Shown: in pieces, positions 32,781 to 41,900 of the stretch | Position numbering within the stretch: position 1 is the first letter of the stretch | How the letters are laid out: the number at the start of each line of letters is the position of its first letter | Assembly (NCBI RefSeq): GCF_016907925.1 | Contig: NZ_JAFBCZ010000037.1 | Location: forward strand, 1 to 54,939 | Reading direction: 5' to 3' | Origin: Herpetosiphon giganteus | Lineage (GTDB): Bacteria > Chloroflexota > Chloroflexia > Chloroflexales > Herpetosiphonaceae | Length of the DNA: 54,939 bases | The notes under the pieces: generated by a model | Told to the model about the DNA's origin: nothing | The model's input: only the letters and a program-made list of their open reading frames with translations | Database searches by the model: none | Program-made: the position numbers and the translations under genes

Positions 32781-33755
32781 ATGACTGAGATTAGCAGGCC
32801 AATTTATGTGTTGCTGTTGCCAGCTGTGCAATTGCTCGATTGCGCTGGACCAAGCCAAGTATTTCACGAAGCAAGCTTGCAAGGCGCAGGCTATCAATTA
32901 CAGTTTTGTGGTATAGATTCTAGCGTCGTTAGCGCCCAAGGTTTAGTGCTGCAAACCCAATCGGGCTTAGCAACATTACAGCCTGAGGCAACAATTTTAA
33001 TTCCAGGGGTGCAACTTGATGCCTATGCAAACCAAGCGCAGCCAATCGATCCTGCGATCATTCATTGGCTGCAAACTGCGGCCACGCTTGGTTGCCGAAT
33101 CGCGGCAATTTGTAGTGGAGCATTTGTGCTGGGCGAGGCTGGTCTGCTCGATCAGCGCGCATGTACCACCCATTGGTCTGCGATTGAACTCTTGCAGCAG
33201 CGCTACCCCAAAGCCAATGTTCGAGCCAATGTGTTATACATTCAAGCTGGGCAAATTATCACTAGCGCAGGCATCAGCACAGGGATCGATTTGGCGCTTG
33301 CGCTGGTTGAGCAAGATTATGGCTCATTAATTGTCGCCAAAATTGCCCGTCAATTAGTGCTGTATTTGCGGCGCAGCGGCCAACAAGCTCAACACAGCAT
33401 CTATTTGCAATATCGCAATCATCTGCATCTCGGGGTGCATCGTGCCCAAGATTATTTGGCTGAGCACGTTAGCGACGCAATTAGCCTCGAACAATTGGCC
33501 GAAATTGCCAAACTCAGCGTGCGTTCGCTCAATCGAGCGTTTCGTGCAAGCATTGGCCTAACCCCAATTGGCTATCAGCAACAGCTGCGGCTCGAACTTG
33601 CTGCGACCTTACTCAATAATCCGGCTTGGAGCATTGAGCAGGTTGCGCAAGAGGTAGGCTTTAGTGATGCGCGCCATTTTCGGCGGCTTTGGCAGCGCAA
33701 TTTTGGCACAACGCCCACGCAACATCGCCATCATCAGGAGTCAGTTTCATGTTAA
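32781..33755 (+). CDS. GlxA-type AraC-family regulator with DJ-1/PfpI domain
   Basis: The 324-aa protein joins an N-terminal DJ-1/PfpI-like domain (residues about 8-190, with the nucleophile-elbow-like AAICSGAFVLGEAGLL and ACTTHW) to a C-terminal AraC HTH pair (SLEQLAEIAKLSVRSLNRAF and SIEQVAQEVGFSDARHFRRL). This is the GlxA-like architecture. The DJ-1 part usually serves as sensor. GAGG seven bases before the ATG supports the start. The gene overlaps the next one by seven bases, so the regulator and the membrane DJ-1 protein are probably made together. Confidence 0.9.
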   Translation: MTEISRPIYVLLLPAVQLLDCAGPSQVFHEASLQGAGYQLQFCGIDSSVVSAQGLVLQTQSGLATLQPEATILIPGVQLDAYANQAQPIDPAIIHWLQTAATLGCRIAAICSGAFVLGEAGLLDQRACTTHWSAIELLQQRYPKANVRANVLYIQAGQIITSAGISTGIDLALALVEQDYGSLIVAKIARQLVLYLRRSGQQAQHSIYLQYRNHLHLGVHRAQDYLAEHVSDAISLEQLAEIAKLSVRSLNRAFRASIGLTPIGYQQQLRLELAATLLNNPAWSIEQVAQEVGFSDARHFRRLWQRNFGTTPTQHRHHQESVSC

Positions 33756-35077
33756 AACGTCTTTTGCGCAGCATGAGCTACTTGCTGCTCGCCTGCCTGC
33801 CATTAGCACTTGCCGCCAGCGTTGGCAGCTATTACTCAATGCAAATTGCCATGAGTATGCGCAATAATAACCCCAACATTCAAATACAACCAAAGCACCA
33901 CGATGCCCAAAAACCTACTACGCTGATAGTGCTAGGCAATACAGTCAGCGAAATTACCGATGTGCTCGCGCCCTATGCCTTATTAGCCAAAACTGGCCTG
34001 TACAATTTGTATATTGTCGCTGAAACAACGAGTTTGCGTAGCTTGAGCGGTGGACTGGATGTGCTGCCTGATCACTCGTTTGCGAGCGTAGCGGCGCTGC
34101 TTGATCAACCGCCAGCGCTGATTATCGTGCCAGCAATTACCGAGATTCAAGCTCACGAAAATCAGCCAGTTTTGGCATGGCTACGCCAACAACGCCAGTC
34201 AGCCAGCGTATTAATGGCGTGGTGCACTGGCGCTGAAGTTCTGGCCGAAAGCGGCTTGCTTGATGGATTGCCTGCCACGGCACATTGGGCCGATCTTGCT
34301 CGTTTGGCGCAGCGTTATCCACAGGTACAATGGCAAAGCAATCAACGTTATGTCGATACAAATCAGCAAATCATCACCACGGCTGGGCTAACCTCAGGGA
34401 TTGATGCAACTCTGTATTTTTTGCAAAAAACCCATGGTTCAGTAGTGATCCAACAACTTGGCCAAGCAATTAATTATGCAGATCAGCGTTATCTTGCAAG
34501 CGCTACCATGCAAGCCTATCGCATTGCATCAAGCGATAGCGTGTATCTGCTAAATGCAGCATTCTATTGGCCTAAACAGACCATGGGCATTTGGCTTGAG
34601 CAGGGAATTGACGAGCTAGCGCTAGCGGCGTTTTTTGATGTTTATACTGGTTCGTGGGTCTATGATTTTCGTACAATTGCTGCTGAGCCAAGCATTCGTT
34701 CAGCCCATGGCGTGCAATTGATTCCACGCTTTCAGGCTGATGCAGCCCCGACAATTGATAGTTTGCTCAGCTTTGGGGCAAATCAACCAGCCAAAACATG
34801 GGCGCAACAGCATAACATCGGCTATGAACGCATCGATTTGGCGCAAAATAGCAATTATTTTGGCTTGGCACTTGGCCGATTTGCGACAGATCAAGATCAA
34901 GCAAGTGCACGTTTTGCCGCCAAACGCACGGAATATCGCCAGCCATTAGCCTTGCGGGGCGCAAGTTGGCCGTGGCGAACACTAGGATGGATAGGAATTT
35001 GGCTTGGGGTTGGCTTGGGGGCGTGCTACGGACGGTGGCGGATCAGCAAGCGCAAATCCGCCACCACGAAAACTTAA
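33749..35077 (+). CDS. Membrane-anchored DJ-1/PfpI-domain protein
   Basis: The 442-aa protein has an N-terminal membrane helix (YLLLACLPLALAASVGSYYS). A DJ-1/PfpI domain follows with the cysteine elbow VLMAWCTGAEVLAESGLL and the paired histidine ATAHW. A second alpha/beta half of unclear type comes next, then a C-terminal membrane helix (GWIGIWLGVGLGACYG) ending in basic residues. The domain parallels the sensor of the overlapping AraC regulator. AGGAG eight bases before the ATG at 33749 supports the start. Its stop abuts the end of the convergent GH1 gene. Function is unknown; a sensor or protease-like role are both possible. Confidence 0.75.
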   Translation: MLKRLLRSMSYLLLACLPLALAASVGSYYSMQIAMSMRNNNPNIQIQPKHHDAQKPTTLIVLGNTVSEITDVLAPYALLAKTGLYNLYIVAETTSLRSLSGGLDVLPDHSFASVAALLDQPPALIIVPAITEIQAHENQPVLAWLRQQRQSASVLMAWCTGAEVLAESGLLDGLPATAHWADLARLAQRYPQVQWQSNQRYVDTNQQIITTAGLTSGIDATLYFLQKTHGSVVIQQLGQAINYADQRYLASATMQAYRIASSDSVYLLNAAFYWPKQTMGIWLEQGIDELALAAFFDVYTGSWVYDFRTIAAEPSIRSAHGVQLIPRFQADAAPTIDSLLSFGANQPAKTWAQQHNIGYERIDLAQNSNYFGLALGRFATDQDQASARFAAKRTEYRQPLALRGASWPWRTLGWIGIWLGVGLGACYGRWRISKRKSATTKT

Positions 35078-36436
35078 TTAGGCTAAAACTTCCAATGGTT
35101 GCACTGCATTGGCCTTGACCACGCGGCTATACCAGTGGGCGCTGGCCTTGGGAATCCGTTCTTGGGTTTCGTAATTGACCCAAACCACGCCGAAGCGTTG
35201 GCTATAGCCCTTGGCCCATTCAAAGTTATCCATCAACGACCAAACGAAATAGCCAGCCAAGGGCACGCCAGCGGCGATTGCATCGGAGCAAACGCTCAAG
35301 TGATCGTGCAAATACTGAGTGCGGCGGGTGTCGTTGACTTCACCATTGGCATCAGGGCCATCGTTGTAGCTAGCACCATTTTCAGTCACATAAATTTTGC
35401 CTGGGTTGTAGGCAAATGCCAAGCGCTTGAGCAAATCGCCTAAGCCTTGAGGATAAACTTCCCAGCCAATATCAGTGTATTCCGAATCCAGTTTGGGTGC
35501 GGTGCCAGTTTTGGGATCGTGAAGCACAGCGCGGCTGTAGTAGTTTACGCCCAAGAAATCGGTGGTTGCGGCCATGGCCTTGTAATCGCCGTCTTGGACG
35601 AAATCGAGGCCATTGGGCAAATAACCAAGCTCAGTGTAATCGCGCACCATATCGGCGGGATACTCGCGGCCATACACTGGGTCGAGGAACCAGCGATTGA
35701 AGAAGCCATCGAAATGGCGGGTGGCATTAAGATCTTCGGTGCTGCGCGAGGCAGGCATGGCTGGCGTAAAGTTCAGGGTAATCCCAACGCTTGCTTGGGG
35801 AACGTTGCGCCGAATCACATCGACGGCCCAGCCGTGGGAAAGCAACAAGTGGTGGCTGGCCTTGAGGCCATCGTTCCAATTTTTGCGGCCTGGAGCATGT
35901 TCGCCATTTTGGTAGCCGAGCAAACCAGCGCACCATGGCTCGTTATGGGTAATCCAATCCTTGACCGTATCGCCCAAAGCGCGGCTAACCGCATCGGCGT
36001 ATTCGACAAAGGCTTCAGCGGTGGCGCGCACTGGCCAGCCGCCTTGCTCTTCGAGAATTTGGGGCAAATCCCAGTGATAGAGCGTTACAAATGGCCGAAT
36101 ATTATGTTGCAAAAGTTCATCAACCAAGCGTCGATAGAAATCCAAGCCTGCCTGATTGACCGCACCGCGTCCGTTTGGCAAGACGCGCGGCCAAGCCACC
36201 GAAAAACGATAGGCTTGCAAGCCCAAACGTGCCATCAAAGCTACGTCATCACGATAGCGATTGTAATGGTCGCAGGCAATATCACCATTTGATTGATCAA
36301 GAATAGCGCCAGGTTGTTTGCAAAAACGATCCCAAATTGATTCGCTACGGCCATCGGCAAACGCAGCGCCCTCAATTTGATACGACGATGTAGCGGAACC
36401 CCAGAGGAAATCGGAAGGAAAAGCACGCTGAGTCAT
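35078..36436 (-). CDS. Beta-glucosidase, GH1 family
   Basis: The 452-aa enzyme is a full-length GH1: FLWGSATSSYQIEGA at the N-terminus, TLYHWDLPQ, the acid/base motif THNEPW, the nucleophile motif YVTENGASY, and SLMDNFEWAKGYSQRFG near the end. It hydrolyses beta-glucosides or galactosides with retention, in the cytoplasm since no signal peptide is seen. GGAG nine bases before the ATG at 36436 supports the start. It has its own predicted promoter and a LacI-type operator upstream, separate from the GH35 unit. Confidence 0.95.
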   Translation of the reverse strand: MTQRAFPSDFLWGSATSSYQIEGAAFADGRSESIWDRFCKQPGAILDQSNGDIACDHYNRYRDDVALMARLGLQAYRFSVAWPRVLPNGRGAVNQAGLDFYRRLVDELLQHNIRPFVTLYHWDLPQILEEQGGWPVRATAEAFVEYADAVSRALGDTVKDWITHNEPWCAGLLGYQNGEHAPGRKNWNDGLKASHHLLLSHGWAVDVIRRNVPQASVGITLNFTPAMPASRSTEDLNATRHFDGFFNRWFLDPVYGREYPADMVRDYTELGYLPNGLDFVQDGDYKAMAATTDFLGVNYYSRAVLHDPKTGTAPKLDSEYTDIGWEVYPQGLGDLLKRLAFAYNPGKIYVTENGASYNDGPDANGEVNDTRRTQYLHDHLSVCSDAIAAGVPLAGYFVWSLMDNFEWAKGYSQRFGVVWVNYETQERIPKASAHWYSRVVKANAVQPLEVLA

Positions 36437-36500
36437 GCCGGAGTACTCCTTACAGACATGCAGTGTCTGCATACTCTAGCCGCATTGCCCCACGCCCGCT

Positions 36501-36529
36501 ATTGTACGGTAGGTTGCGACGCTTGGCAA
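36501..36529 (-). promoter_or_regulatory. Predicted promoter of the GH1 gene
   Basis: On the - strand TTGCCA (36529-36524) and TACAAT (36506-36501) are separated by 17 bases, a good sigma-70-type match, about 65 bp upstream of the GH1 ATG. Confidence 0.6.
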
Positions 36530-36565
36530 TGGGCTTTTTTGCTTGATTTCGCTTAAAACCACGTT

Positions 36566-36579
36566 TGGAACCGGTTTCA
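36566..36579. promoter_or_regulatory. LacI-type operator upstream of the GH1 gene
   Basis: TGGAACCGGTTTCA is a near-perfect palindrome with the central CG typical of LacI-family operators. It lies 37 bp upstream of the predicted -35 box of the GH1 gene. It differs from the sites at 32180 and 32245, so another family member may bind it. Confidence 0.5.
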
Positions 36580-36784
36580 GAGCGTATCTTAGCAGATTCA
36601 GCCTCTTTTCACAACAATCGCATGAGCAAGATGATTAAATCATGCTAGCACTTGGGCGAATATGTTTTATTGGCGAACAAACTGATTGAAGCAAAGATTT
36701 TGTGTTAAGCGCAATCGTTTTTGTTGCTCACATTCGTGCTAATCAATTGTCAATTCGATTGATCGGATTCATGCCTATGTGATT

Positions 36785-37215
36785 GTTTCGCCACCCTTCC
36801 GTCCCGCCTCTAGGCGGGAGACGCAGGGGGTTTCGCGCGAGGGGTCGGGGGTCAGGGGCTAGGGATCGGAAGCCCGTGCTGTGCCAACCATCTGTTGCCA
36901 ACCCCAATGATTTTCCGCTAGCTGCACGCCAAAATTGATGCTATTAGTGCTTCGTGTTCTTCGCGGTTACACAACGCCCAATCCCCGATCCCCAATAACT
37001 GATCCCTAATCATCGTTTCGCCACCCTTCCGTCCCGCCTCCAGGCGGGAGACGCAGGAGGTTTTCAGCCCCCTGCACCCCCAAATGTTTCTCCGTGGACT
37101 GTTTTGCGCTATCTGCACGTCAAAATTTTCCTTTCCGCTGTTTAACGCAGCGGCGCAGAGCAACCGAAGGATGAGGGATGAATCCAAGAGCCAATAGCCA
37201 ATAGCCAATAGCCCC
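36785..37215. repeat. Gene-free stretch of dispersed intergenic repeats
   Basis: The gap 36580-37268 holds no supported gene. It contains a partial unit at 36787-36835 (CCACCCTTCCGTCCCGCC followed by its hairpin partner). A longer unit at about 37015-37190 is strongly similar, in inverted orientation, to about 50070-50245. Strings such as CAATAGCCAATAGCC and CTGACCCCTAGCCCC repeat around it. No coding or RNA gene signal was seen. Confidence 0.65.
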
Positions 37216-37268
37216 AGCTTCGTGTTCTTCGCGATCTTCGCGGTTGCTTGGTTCCCGATCCCTGACCC

Positions 37269-37940
37269 CTAGCCCCTAACACCTGACCCCTGATAAAAAT
37301 CGCAAATCTCGGTGAGTGGGCAGCGCTCGCAGGCTGGGCGTTGGGCATGGCAAATTTGGCGGCCATGGAGCAAGACACTGACATGAAACTGGTACATTTG
37401 ATCGTCAGGCACAACTGCTTCTAGCAAATCGTGCGCTGCATCTGCCGAAACTTTGGGGCCGATCATGCCAATGCGTTTGGCCACGCGATGAATATGAGTA
37501 TCGACGATCATGGCTGGCTGGTTGCAGGCAAAACAGAGCACGCAGCCAGCAGTTTTGGGGCCAATGCCAGGCAAGGCCGTCAACCAAGCACGCGCCTCGT
37601 GAAGGCTCAAATCGCGCAAAAAATCGAGGCTAAATTCACCGCGTTGCTCTAAAATGACAGCCAAGGTATTTTGAATGCGGGCCGCTTTGATTTTGGCCAA
37701 GCCGCCAACCCGAATCGTCTCCTCAAGCTCGCTTGCTTCGGCGTTGAGCACTGCGGCCCAGCTTGGATAACGTCCTTTGAGTTCGCGAAAGGCCCGCCCA
37801 CTATTGCGATCAGAGGTATTTTGCGAAAGAATCGTTAAAACCAATTCATCAAGCGGATCGCGTTGGGTGTGTAGCACCCGTGGCCCAAAGCGTTCGCGCA
37901 AAATCTGCAAAGTTTGCAGCACTTTCTCAGGGTTAACCAT
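37269..37940 (-). CDS. nth: Endonuclease III (base excision repair DNA glycosylase/AP lyase)
   Basis: The 223-aa protein removes oxidised pyrimidines and nicks AP sites. It has the helix-hairpin-helix LPGIGPKTAG with catalytic Lys129, the catalytic Asp147 in MIVDTHIHR, and the C-terminal 4Fe-4S pattern Cys197-x6-Cys204-x2-Cys207-x5-Cys213. Length fits the family. A longer upstream frame exists, but AAGGA six bases before the ATG at 37940 sets the start. The gene stands alone. Confidence 0.94.
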   Translation of the reverse strand: MVNPEKVLQTLQILRERFGPRVLHTQRDPLDELVLTILSQNTSDRNSGRAFRELKGRYPSWAAVLNAEASELEETIRVGGLAKIKAARIQNTLAVILEQRGEFSLDFLRDLSLHEARAWLTALPGIGPKTAGCVLCFACNQPAMIVDTHIHRVAKRIGMIGPKVSADAAHDLLEAVVPDDQMYQFHVSVLLHGRQICHAQRPACERCPLTEICDFYQGSGVRG

Positions 37941-38172
37941 TTCTATTCCTTCTGGGTTGCAATTGGCCGCAAAGCCGAGCGGCGCATCACCATTTAATAA
38001 CGATGAATCAGCATGGAGCTTAATCATTATATCGTGTTTGTAGAGCAAACTTTACTGCAAAAAATTATCTCCCATCATTGACGATTAATTTAACTAGCGC
38101 ATGGTTCATTGCAAGCGGTTCCATGCTATGATGACATGTGCCGCAGGCAACAACACAAGGAGCAAGATTGGC

Positions 38173-38775
38173 ATGACACCCAAACGACCAGGATTTAGTG
38201 TGTGTGTGTTCTGTGGTTCGCGCAATGGAGCGCAGCCCGACTATAGCAATGCTGCTAGGGAACTTGGAATCGCGACCGCGCAACGTGGGTTCGGTTTAGT
38301 CTATGGTGGTTCTTCAAATGGCTTGATGGGCATCTTGGCGAATAGCGCGCTCGAAGCTGGCGGCTATGTCGAGGGCATTATTCCCGATGGCCTGTTTTTA
38401 AAAGAAGTTGCCCACCCCCGTTTATCGCAACGCTTTGTTGTGCGCAGTATGCACGAACGCAAAGCAATGATGGCCGAACGCTCAAACGCCTTTATCGCGC
38501 TTCCCGGTGGTTTAGGCACGTTCGAGGAATTATTTGAGATTTTAACCTGGGCCCAGCTTGGCATTCACGCCAAACCAATTGTGGTCTGGAATGTCCAAGG
38601 CTATTACGACCCGCTGCTGACATTCATCGAAGCGGCGGTCAGCCAAGGCTTTGTGGCTCCAGAACATCGGCGCTTTATCTCAATTCGCACAACGCTTGAT
38701 GAAGTGCTCCACGATGTGACCAATTTCAAAGCGCCAACCAGCATTGCCAAATGGCTCGAACGCGATGAATTGTAA
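38173..38775 (+). CDS. LOG-family protein (nucleotide 5'-monophosphate phosphoribohydrolase-like)
   Basis: The 200-aa protein starts with the Rossmann-like SVCVFCGSRNG and has the family hallmark PGGLGTFEE plus RSMHERKAMMAERS. LOG proteins release cytokinin-type bases or other purines from ribose monophosphate; many bacterial members have housekeeping roles. AAGGAG precedes the ATG at 38173 by ten bases. A terminator follows. Confidence 0.9.
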   Translation: MTPKRPGFSVCVFCGSRNGAQPDYSNAARELGIATAQRGFGLVYGGSSNGLMGILANSALEAGGYVEGIIPDGLFLKEVAHPRLSQRFVVRSMHERKAMMAERSNAFIALPGGLGTFEELFEILTWAQLGIHAKPIVVWNVQGYYDPLLTFIEAAVSQGFVAPEHRRFISIRTTLDEVLHDVTNFKAPTSIAKWLERDEL

Positions 38776-38817
38776 ACCCACCTCGCAATTACCCCACGCT
38801 GCTTAAAAATGCAACTA

Positions 38818-38861
38818 GGGGCCGGAATAAGCAAGCATTCCAGCCCCCAGTCAGGTTTTTT
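38818..38861. terminator. Terminator between convergent genes, probably bidirectional
   Basis: Stem GGGGCCGGAAT (38818-38828) pairs, with one mismatch, with ATTCCAGCCCC (38837-38847). A run of T follows on the + strand near 38856, and T-rich sequence follows on the - strand. It lies between the LOG gene and the end of the giant secreted-protein gene. Confidence 0.7.
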
Positions 38862-38906
38862 ATAGTGATGCCCGTGCCCGCAAACGAGCAAGCGCAATCA
38901 GCAAAC

Positions 38907-41900
38907 TTAGCGATTAACCATAATCACCGGTGCATAGATCGTCGTGTTAATCGCCCACTTGTAGACACTCCCCGAACAGAAATCGGTCGATTTTGTGCCA
39001 GTACCGTTATCGTCGGTGGCCACCCGCAGAGTTGCACTCAAGGGGGCATTGGCCCAGGTATAGTTGAGCGTACGCGAAGCCCCAACCGCCAACGGCTGAT
39101 CCAGCACAAAGCTTTGTAAGGCCGTATTGCCGTGATACAGGGTCAATGGCATGCCCGCCGGAATGGCCACATTCCCACTCGCATTCTCCAAAATAATGCT
39201 AATTTGGGTGTTTTGTTGAACGACGCGTACTAAGAGTCCATTATCGCGACACATGGCATACAACACCACTTCATCACAACCCTGGCCTTGGTTATCGTCA
39301 GTCACACAAACCTTGGTAGCATATTTGCCAATTGCGGCATAGGTATGGTCTGCGCTGGCAGCTGTTACTTGGGCAGCCAGCGGCAGCGTATCAATCACCC
39401 CATCGCCCCAATCAATGCTGGCGGTCTTGGTATCGTTGGCAAATGGATCGCTCAAGGCCAAATCAAGGGTAAATTGCTCGTTATAGATTTGGAATTGATC
39501 AGGGCCAGCAGCAACCATTGGCGCAACATTGCGCACAATCACCGTGCCATTCAGAATCGTTTCGCCGCCATCATCATCAAGAATCTTGACCGCAACTGGA
39601 CGGGTCGTGGTTCCATCAATCGAGCGGGCATCAAAGCGCGTAATTGCCGTGTTCGAATCGTCGAACGCCCCATCGTTATCCAAATCCCAGGCCACGCTCA
39701 ATGGATCGTAGCTGGTTCCAGCATCGTCGATCATTACTGCAAGCACGCCAAACTCGCCTTCGTTGACAACCATGGTGTTGGTAAACAGCCCAGTTGGGGC
39801 CAAATTCGCCACACTGAGATTGGCACTCGTGGCAGTTACAGCGCTCGCTTCATCGGCCAAGGCGGTTGCTTGAATGCTGATTGGCGTACCAGCGTCGTCC
39901 TCAGGATAGAGAATGCCAATCGTTGCGGTCAAACTTGCTCCAGGTGCAAGCATCAATTGCTCAGGCAGCTCCAACACATTGCCAATCCGCAGCTCAACAA
40001 TATCGGCTTCGGCTGGCAAATCAAGTTCGATTTGTAGATTATTGGCGGTGGCTGAGCCTTGGTTGACGATCGTCACCAGATATTCAACTGCTTCGCCTTC
40101 GTTGATTGCGCTCCGATTTGGCGTAATCGTGACGGCTAAATCAGCAGCAGCTGCAACCTCAGCGAAGGTGTAAACGGCATTATTGTTCAAATCCTCATCA
40201 TACGAATCGCTATCAACGGCGACCAAGGTTTCCAGATATTCCCGTTGATCAGGATTAATCTTGAGCGTCACCGCAACCGTTGCAACCTGACCAACTGCCA
40301 AACTTCCCAACTGACAACTGACCAATTCAGCTTCTTGAACACAGCCAACGCTGGCAGTATGCAAACTTGTACCTGCTGGGAGATAGAATTCCAAGACCGT
40401 TTCGGCTGCAACCGATGGCCCAAGATTGGTGATTGTCGCGGTAAGGGTGGCCAATTCGCCAGCATTCACCACGTCTGCATAATCAACCGTCAAATCGAGA
40501 TCCGATAAACGTTCGACCGTAAAGGCCACTTCGCCACGATTATCAATTGCTGAGGTTTCGCTATAAATTGTTGTATCGTTGACCAACAACTCACTAGTAT
40601 GTGAGATCAAGGAGCCTTCAGCAACATCGGGCTTGACCTGCCAAGTCAGCGTTTTGGCGCTATTTTGGCTGCCAGCGGCAATATCGCCAATGCTACAACT
40701 CAAGCTAGTTGTCGTACCATTCGTTGCCACGCCACAGCCATCAGCATCAGCAAGCGTCACCAATGTATTATTCAGCATGCGTTCAGTTACGATGACATCA
40801 CGCGCTGGATTAAGGCTGATATTCTTCGGTGCAAGGATGTAGCTGTAGCTTTCGCCGGCAACCACATAGCCTTCAGTCAAACCCTCGTAGCCCATCGCCA
40901 CGTCGGTCGTCAGTTCGTTGGCTTGAACCGTGACATACAATGGAATCGTTTGGGTATAGCCAGCGCTCGCCGCATGCACCAAGACTTCGTAGCTACCAGG
41001 AGCAGTATCAATCAATGGGCTTAGTTGCAGATTGACCAGTTGCCCAACTTCAGCAGTAGCACTCGACAAGCTAGCAAAGAACAATGGCTGATCGGATTTC
41101 TGTTCAATAGTAAGTTCAATTGGCTGATTCCAATCATTGCCATCGACCGTCAAAACATAGGGCGCGCCAACTTCATGCGGTCGAGCCGCTTGATTCTCAA
41201 CTGCTTCGACATAGAAGCCAGTTACTGCAAGATTAAGGGTTTTGGTGTAGGCATGTTCATTATCAAAAGCCAACAAGGTAATTGGGTAATCGCCATACTC
41301 AAGATCAAGCGTATCGGTAAGAATCAAGCGCGTTTTTTCGCCTGGCATAAAGCTTGAGCGGGTGAATGACCAATCAACACCAGCTGGCATATCTACCACA
41401 TCAACGAAAACCTCATCACGTTCGCTAAATTGATAGGTTGCATCAATCTCAACGCTGGTGCTATTGAAATTCGTCAGGGTCAGATTATCGACACTGGTGC
41501 GCAGGCTAAAGTCTGGTTCGCGCACCGTCACTGGAATACTGAGATAGCGCTCGCTGCCATTCGACAAGGCCACCAAGGTCACGGTGTAAGTTCCACCAAG
41601 CAAACTGGCGGCTGGGGTTAGCACCACGCTCGATTGAACTCCAACCAAGGTTGGGGTCAGAATTGGCGTGTTAATTTGGGCTGCAAAGCCTTCAGGCAAT
41701 TCGGCAATTTCCAAAAACACTTGCTCTGGATAAGGATTGACACTCGAAGCAATCGTCAAATTGCTTGTGCCTGCCACGCCAGCATCCAAGGTTAATCCAC
41801 TTGGATTGGCACTGATGCTGAATGGCGCAACCAATGGCGTTGCCGCAGCAAAGCTCGACTCCGACGTTCGACCTGTACCTGAATCGTAGCCAACGATCAT

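Noticed and set aside
36580-37268. Possible RNA gene or small ORFs in the repeat-rich gap
   Set aside because: Only dispersed intergenic repeats are visible; the short frames have no ribosome sites.
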